Assembly (NCBI RefSeq): GCF_004348425.1
Contig: NZ_SMKK01000031.1
Coordinates: 1 to 49,216, forward strand
Length of the DNA stretch: 49,216 nucleotides
Origin: Actinomadura sp. 7K507
GTDB taxonomy: Bacteria; Actinomycetota; Actinomycetes; Streptosporangiales; Streptosporangiaceae
Direction: 5' to 3'
A model generated the notes under the pieces. It was not told where the DNA came from, searched no databases, and worked only from the letters and a program-made list of their open reading frames with translations. The translations under genes were made by a program, and so were the position numbers. Every line of letters starts with the position of its first letter. Positions within the stretch are counted from its first letter, which is position 1. Shown piece by piece: positions 45,211 through 49,216 of this stretch.

Positions 45211-45983
45211 GCACCGTCACCCTCGCCATGCGCGACTCGTCCACCATGGTCCGGCGCCAGCTCAAGCGCCTGCTCCGCTACCCGGCCATGACCGTGCAGC
45301 TGGTCGTGACGCCCGTCATCCTCCTGCTCGTGTTCGTCTACGTCTTCGGCGGCACCCTCGGTGACGGCCTCGGCGGCGGTGGCCGCGACGCCTACGTCGA
45401 CTATGTCGTCCCCGGCATCCTGCTCATGGCGGCGGCCACGGCCGCGACCGGAACCGCCGTCATGGTCGCGACCGACATGACCGAGGGCATCGTCGCCCGC
45501 TTCCGCACCATGCGGATCTCCCGGGCGTCGATCTTCACCGGCCACGTCGTCGGCAGCGTGATCCAGCAGTTCCTCGGCATGGCCGTCCTCATCGGCATAG
45601 CGCTCGCGATCGGTTTCCGTCCCAACGCCACCGCCGTCGAATGGCTGGCCGCCGCCGGCCTGCTCACCCTGTTCGTGGTGGCCATCACCTGGCTCGCCGT
45701 CGCCCTCGGCCTGAAGGCCCCGACCCCCGAGTCCGCGAGCAACGCACCGATGCCCCTGATCCTGCTGCCCTTCCTCGGCAGCGGCTTCGTCCCCACCGAC
45801 TCGATGCCCACCGTCCTGCGCTGGTTCGCCGAGTACCAGCCCTTCACCCCGATCATGGAGACCGTCCGCGGCCTCCTCCTCGGTACCCCCATCGGCAACA
45901 GCGCCGCCGTCGCCACCGCCTGGTGCACCGGCATCGCCGTCCTGTCCTACCTCTGGGCCAAGCGCACCTTCAACCAGAAATAG
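45207..45983 (+). CDS. DrrB-like ABC-2 permease
   Basis: A 258-residue ABC-2 permease with about six transmembrane helices: an N-terminal RRQLKRLLRYPAMTVQLVVT, PGILLMAAATAATGTAVMVA, RFRTMRISRASIFTGHVVG and a C-terminal ALGLKAPTPESASNAPMPL, then FLGSGFVPTDSMP. It overlaps the ATPase gene by four bases. Together they resemble the daunorubicin exporter, but the substrate is unknown. Confidence 0.95.
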   Translation: MSTVTLAMRDSSTMVRRQLKRLLRYPAMTVQLVVTPVILLLVFVYVFGGTLGDGLGGGGRDAYVDYVVPGILLMAAATAATGTAVMVATDMTEGIVARFRTMRISRASIFTGHVVGSVIQQFLGMAVLIGIALAIGFRPNATAVEWLAAAGLLTLFVVAITWLAVALGLKAPTPESASNAPMPLILLPFLGSGFVPTDSMPTVLRWFAEYQPFTPIMETVRGLLLGTPIGNSAAVATAWCTGIAVLSYLWAKRTFNQK

Positions 45984-45998
45984 AGTACGGTCCGTACC
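45984..45998 (+). promoter_or_regulatory. TetR operator, copy 2
   Basis: AGTACGGTCCGTACC begins at the base after the permease stop, 33 bases before ATG 46032. It is 13 of 15 identical to the palindrome before tetR (42580-42594). The symmetric core is GTACGG-T-CCGTAC. Confidence 0.7.
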
Positions 45999-46031
45999 TT
46001 AAGAATCCTTCGACGCAGGGACGGGCGCGAG

Positions 46032-47060
46032 ATGCGAGCTTTCGGCATTACCTACGACACCGGGTTCGTCAACGGTGGCCACACCACCCGCGAGCACTTC
46101 GCCCCCGAACTGGTGCGACGGGAGATGCGGGTCATCCGCGACGAGTTGCACTGCACGGCGGTCCGGGTCACCGGCGGCGACCCGGACCGGCTGGAACTCG
46201 CCGCCCGGTCGGCCTGGGACGCCGGGTTGCGGCCCTGGATCTCTCCCTTCACCTGCGGCCTCTCCCGGGAGGAACTGCTCCGCCTGCTGATCGACTGCGC
46301 CGAGCGCGCCGAGCGGCTGCGGCGTCGAGGGGCCGAGGTGGTGTTCCTCACCGGATCCGAGGTGAGCTTGTTCAACCCGGGCTTCCTGCCGGGCGACACC
46401 TTGGACGAGCGCCTCGCCCTGCTGGCCGACCCTGGACGGCTGCGCCAGGAGCTGCCGCGCCTGCCCGATCGCGTCAACGCGTTCCTCGGCGAGGCCGTCG
46501 CCGAAGTCCGCGAACGGTTCCACGGGACGATCGGCTACGCGTCCCTGCCGTTCGAGGGCGTCGACTGGGCGCCGTTCGACGTCGTCGCCACCGACGGCGG
46601 CTACCGTTCGGCCGAGGTCGCCGACCGTTTCCGGGACGGAATCCGCGCACTGGTCGCGCAAGGGCGCGCCCTGGGCAAGCCGGTCGCCGTCACCGAGTTC
46701 GGCTGCACCACCCACCGGGGCGCGGCCGATCTGGGCGCCCGCGGCGAGTCCATCGTCGAATGGGAGCGGACGGGCCTGCCCGCCCGGTTGACCGGTGAAT
46801 ACGTCCGCGACGAGCAGGAACAGGCCGCCTACCTGCTCGAACTGATGGACCTGTTCACCGCCGAGGGCGTCGACTGCGTGTTCGCCAACACCTTCGCACG
46901 CTACGACCTGCCGCACCGCAGCAGCCCGGACGAGGACTTCGACATGGCCAGCTTCGGCATAGTCAAGGTCCTCGAAGGCGACACCGACAGCACCATGCCC
47001 TGGGAACCCAAGGCCGCCTTCACCGCACTCGCCACCGCCTACCGCGACCGCCCCGCGTAG
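46032..47060 (+). CDS. TIM-barrel glycoside-hydrolase-like protein
   Basis: A 342-residue protein that starts MRAFGITYDTGFVNGGHTTR and shows a barrel-like pattern: HCTAVRVTGGDPDRLELAAR, LRPWISPFTCGL, VVFLTGSEVSLFNPGFLPG (possible acid Glu), VDWAPFDVVATDGGYRSAEV and KPVAVTEFGCTTHRG with a likely nucleophile Glu. Relatives in Streptomyces are sometimes called abortive infection proteins, without evidence I know of. A TetR-type operator stands in its promoter. AGGGACGGG precedes the ATG. Confidence 0.8.
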   Translation: MRAFGITYDTGFVNGGHTTREHFAPELVRREMRVIRDELHCTAVRVTGGDPDRLELAARSAWDAGLRPWISPFTCGLSREELLRLLIDCAERAERLRRRGAEVVFLTGSEVSLFNPGFLPGDTLDERLALLADPGRLRQELPRLPDRVNAFLGEAVAEVRERFHGTIGYASLPFEGVDWAPFDVVATDGGYRSAEVADRFRDGIRALVAQGRALGKPVAVTEFGCTTHRGAADLGARGESIVEWERTGLPARLTGEYVRDEQEQAAYLLELMDLFTAEGVDCVFANTFARYDLPHRSSPDEDFDMASFGIVKVLEGDTDSTMPWEPKAAFTALATAYRDRPA

Positions 47061-47162
47061 AACCGGGCGTACCGGCTGGAGTCATTCGCCCGCTTCGTGA
47101 AGACGGATCGGGCGGGCGGGCAATAACGGGCATCAGGGAAGCGATATGGAAGGTGCCGATGC

Positions 47163-47747
47163 ATGACCGCCATCCCCTCGTCCGCGGCACCGCCCGCGGT
47201 GCCCGTGGAAGACAGTGACGCCGCGGTGATCGTGGCGTCCCGCGACGATCCTGAACGCTTCTCGGAGATATTCGACCGGTACTTCGCGGAGATCCACCGC
47301 TACGTCGCGTCCCGCCTCGGGGGAACTCCGGCCGATGACGTGGCCGCCGAGACGTTCCTGACCGCCTTCACGCTGCGGCACAAGTACGACGCCGGACGGC
47401 CGCACGCCCGCGCGTGGCTGTACGGCATCGCCACCAACCTCGTCCGGCGGCACCGACGCTCCGAGACGCGCGCCTACCGAGCGGTCGGACGCGCGAGCGC
47501 CGAGATCGACCACGCCGACCGGGTGGCGGAGATGGTCAGCGCGCAGCGGATGCAACCCCGGCTGGCGGCCGTGCTGGCGGGCTTAGGTGCGGGAGACCGC
47601 GATGTCCTGCTGCTCGTGGCGTACGCCGACCTGAGCTACGAGGAGGTCGCGCAGGCCCTCGGCATCCGCGCGGGGACGGTCGGTTCCCGGCTCAACCGGG
47701 CGCGGCGGAAGCTGCGCCAGGCACTCGAAGGAGACGTGGAGTCATGA
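47163..47747 (+). CDS. ECF-type RNA polymerase sigma factor
   Basis: A 194-residue sigma-70 family protein with region 2 (FSEIFDRYFAEIHRYVASRL, DDVAAETFLTAF, ARAWLYGIATNLVRRHRRSE) and region 4 (DRDVLLLVAYADLSYEEVAQ, LGIRAGTVGSRLNRARRKLR). It has no obvious anti-sigma zinc motif in the partner. The stop overlaps the start of the next gene (ATGA). Confidence 0.95.
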   Translation: MTAIPSSAAPPAVPVEDSDAAVIVASRDDPERFSEIFDRYFAEIHRYVASRLGGTPADDVAAETFLTAFTLRHKYDAGRPHARAWLYGIATNLVRRHRRSETRAYRAVGRASAEIDHADRVAEMVSAQRMQPRLAAVLAGLGAGDRDVLLLVAYADLSYEEVAQALGIRAGTVGSRLNRARRKLRQALEGDVES

Positions 47748-48415
47748 ACGAGATGCAGACGCTGCGGGAGTACCACGACGCCCGTCCCGGCCCGTCGCCC
47801 GAGGTGGTGGCCGAGGCCCGCGCCCGGCTGAACGAGAACACCCGGACGCGGGACCGCCACTTCAGGACATGGCGGCGCAGGTACGTGCTGGGCGCGGCGA
47901 CGGTCGGCGCCGCAGCGGTCGTGACGGTGCCGCTGAGCACGCTCGGCGGCGGCGAACCGGGCGGCGACCAGGCATTCGCGGCCGAGCGCCTCGCGGACGG
48001 CCGGATCAGGGTGACGATGCACGAACTCACCGGCCCGCCCGAGATCACCGAGCGCCGGCTGGAGGCGGTCGAACGCGAACTCGCCGCGCTGGGAGTAAAG
48101 GCGGAAATCGACCTCATCCCATTCGGCGCGCGATGCTCCGTCCTCCCCCGCGGCGATCTCGACCATAAAGCGAACAGCAGCGCGAACGTACCCGTCCACA
48201 TCGGGTCGAAAGACCCTGAGGAGAACAAGCGCGCGGTCTTCTTTGTGTACCCCGACCACGTCAAGCAGGGGAACACGCTGGTGTGGATGGTCTCCGTGCA
48301 GGTGCGACGCGGCACCAAGGCGACGGCAATAGCAACATCCTTCTACCAGGTGCGCGGCCCGGTAGAACCCTGCAACCCCGTCCCCCTCGGCGACCAAAGC
48401 CGCCAGCCCAGCTGA
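47744..48415 (+). CDS. Membrane protein paired with the ECF sigma factor
   Basis: A 223-residue protein: cytoplasmic N-terminus (MQTLREYHDARPGPSPEVVA), one transmembrane helix (YVLGAATVGAAAVVTVPLS, about 46-64) and an extracytoplasmic part with two Cys. Coupling by a four-base overlap with the sigma gene suggests an anti-sigma-like or CU044_5270-type regulatory partner, although no zinc-binding anti-sigma motif is present. Confidence 0.82.
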   Translation: MNEMQTLREYHDARPGPSPEVVAEARARLNENTRTRDRHFRTWRRRYVLGAATVGAAAVVTVPLSTLGGGEPGGDQAFAAERLADGRIRVTMHELTGPPEITERRLEAVERELAALGVKAEIDLIPFGARCSVLPRGDLDHKANSSANVPVHIGSKDPEENKRAVFFVYPDHVKQGNTLVWMVSVQVRRGTKATAIATSFYQVRGPVEPCNPVPLGDQSRQPS

Positions 48416-48600
48416 GGCAACCAGGCGGCCCGGCATGAGGGCGGCGCAGTCGCGAGCGGGCGGCGTGCCGCCCTCAGCCGCGCCGAGAGCGGTGGACGTG
48501 ATGACGCGGCCGCTCGGACCTCAATACGATCTTCGACCGCATCGCTGCCAACCCGCGCCCTTGAGAGTCGCCCGTCCGCGGGGAGTGCTGTGCTGGATCG

Positions 48601-48629
48601 AGACCGGCGGGAACCGGTCTTTGTAGGCT
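48601..48629 (+). promoter_or_regulatory. Palindrome and -10 box before the terminal tetR
   Basis: AGACCGG-CGGGAA-CCGGTCT (48601-48620) is a perfect inverted repeat, followed by TAGGCT (48624-48629). It may be the operator and promoter of the following TetR gene. Nothing else is seen between 48416 and 48600. Confidence 0.45.
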
Positions 48630-48657
48630 GCGGTGTGGTGTGAGAGCGGGGAGTCGG

Positions 48658-49216
48658 ATGGGTGGCAAGGGACAGCGGGGCGGCGCGGCGCCGGAGCGGG
48701 TGCTCGCAGCGGCCCTGGACCTGTTCTCCCGGCATGGGGTGAGCGGGACGTCCCTGCAGATGATCGCGGACGAGCTGGGCGTGACCAAGGCCGCCGTCTA
48801 CCACCGGTTCCGCAGCAAGGAGGAGATCGTCTGGGCGGTGGTCGCCCCGGCGCTGGGGCGGCTCGCGGAGGTGGCGCAGGACGCCGAGGCGCAGACCCGG
48901 CGTTCCCGGCAGGTCGGGATCGCCCTCGCGGGCGTGGTGGACCTGGTCGTGCGGAACCGCCGCGTCGCCGCCATCATCCTGACCGATCCCGCCGTAAGCA
49001 GCCTCGTCCGCGGTGACCCCGTGCTGTATGCGCTGGAGGACCGCATCAACCGTGTCCTCGCCGGTCCCGATCCCGACGCCGAGACGCTCGTCGCCGCCGC
49101 GATGCTGAGCGGAGGGCTGATGGCGGCCGGTCTGGATCCGCGGCTGGAGGACCTGGACGACGGGGAGCTGCACCGCCACCTGCTGGACACCGCGCGCCGG
49201 CTGATGCGCCTCCGCC
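48658..49216 (+). CDS. TetR-family regulator, 3' end outside window
   Basis: A frame of 186 codons with no stop before the window edge. The TetR domain is clear: ERVLAAALDLFSRHGVSGTS, LQMIADELGVTKAAVYHRFR and SKEEIVWAVVAPALGRL. The ligand domain follows with AGVVDLVVRNRRVAAIILTD. ATG 48658 is preceded by GGGGAG. Its neighbour on the right is unknown. Confidence 0.9.
   Translation, partial: MGGKGQRGGAAPERVLAAALDLFSRHGVSGTSLQMIADELGVTKAAVYHRFRSKEEIVWAVVAPALGRLAEVAQDAEAQTRRSRQVGIALAGVVDLVVRNRRVAAIILTDPAVSSLVRGDPVLYALEDRINRVLAGPDPDAETLVAAAMLSGGLMAAGLDPRLEDLDDGELHRHLLDTARRLMRLR

Noticed and set aside
48343..49190. Long minus-strand frames opposite the sigma partner and terminal tetR
   Set aside because: Both are antisense to a convincing TetR domain that runs off the window edge.

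Overview
The window is one stretch of very GC-rich actinobacterial chromosome. Every confident gene has strong G/C third-position bias, GTG starts are common, and the content is typical of a mycelial actinomycete: BldC, a leucine/valine-type dehydrogenase, DUF3073, DUF6243, DUF4097 and many TetR-like regulators. A genus in or near Thermomonosporaceae (for example Actinomadura) or Streptosporangiales would fit, but this is inferred from protein wording and cannot be proved here. No rRNA, tRNA or CRISPR array was seen. The only mobile-element gene is a TnpB-like protein cut by the left edge.

Region 1 (1-17.7 kb) is a conserved core: purS, a small HATPase-type protein, purQ-purL, a secreted coiled-coil protein, a Ser/Thr kinase, a sterol-carrier-family protein, purF-purM, DUF3073, an amino-acid dehydrogenase, a conserved unknown and bldC. 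Parts of this order (purF-purM-DUF3073-dehydrogenase-unknown-bldC) match what I remember of Streptomyces. The striking oddity is PurL: about 414 extra N-terminal residues, rich in Gly-Thr-Gly-Pro-Gln-Pro repeats, precede a normal PurL of about 750 residues.

Region 2 (17.9-28 kb) holds TetR and LacI regulators, a lipoprotein amidase, a HemK-like methyltransferase that contains two inverted pairs of DnaA-box-like sequences, a cation-exchanger-like membrane protein, class 2 pyrD, DUF6243 and an unusual Trp/Arg-rich repetitive membrane protein.

Region 3 (27.5-49.2 kb) is accessory and strain-variable in character: small enzymes beside their own regulators. Several control circuits can be read directly. 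Rrf2 plus a CMD/AhpD-like protein share one operator. An ArsR-type regulator plus M23 peptidase have an operator inside the promoter. A rifampicin-monooxygenase (Rox) gene has a rifamycin-associated element (RAE) upstream. An epoxide hydrolase has two abutting palindromes. A TetR/GbsR/DUF4097/DrrAB-like/glycosidase-like cluster has a TetR operator repeated 3.4 kb away. The window ends inside another TetR gene.

A recurring theme is a TANNNT-like -10 box 6-8 nt before the start codon and no Shine-Dalgarno sequence, which suggests many leaderless transcripts.
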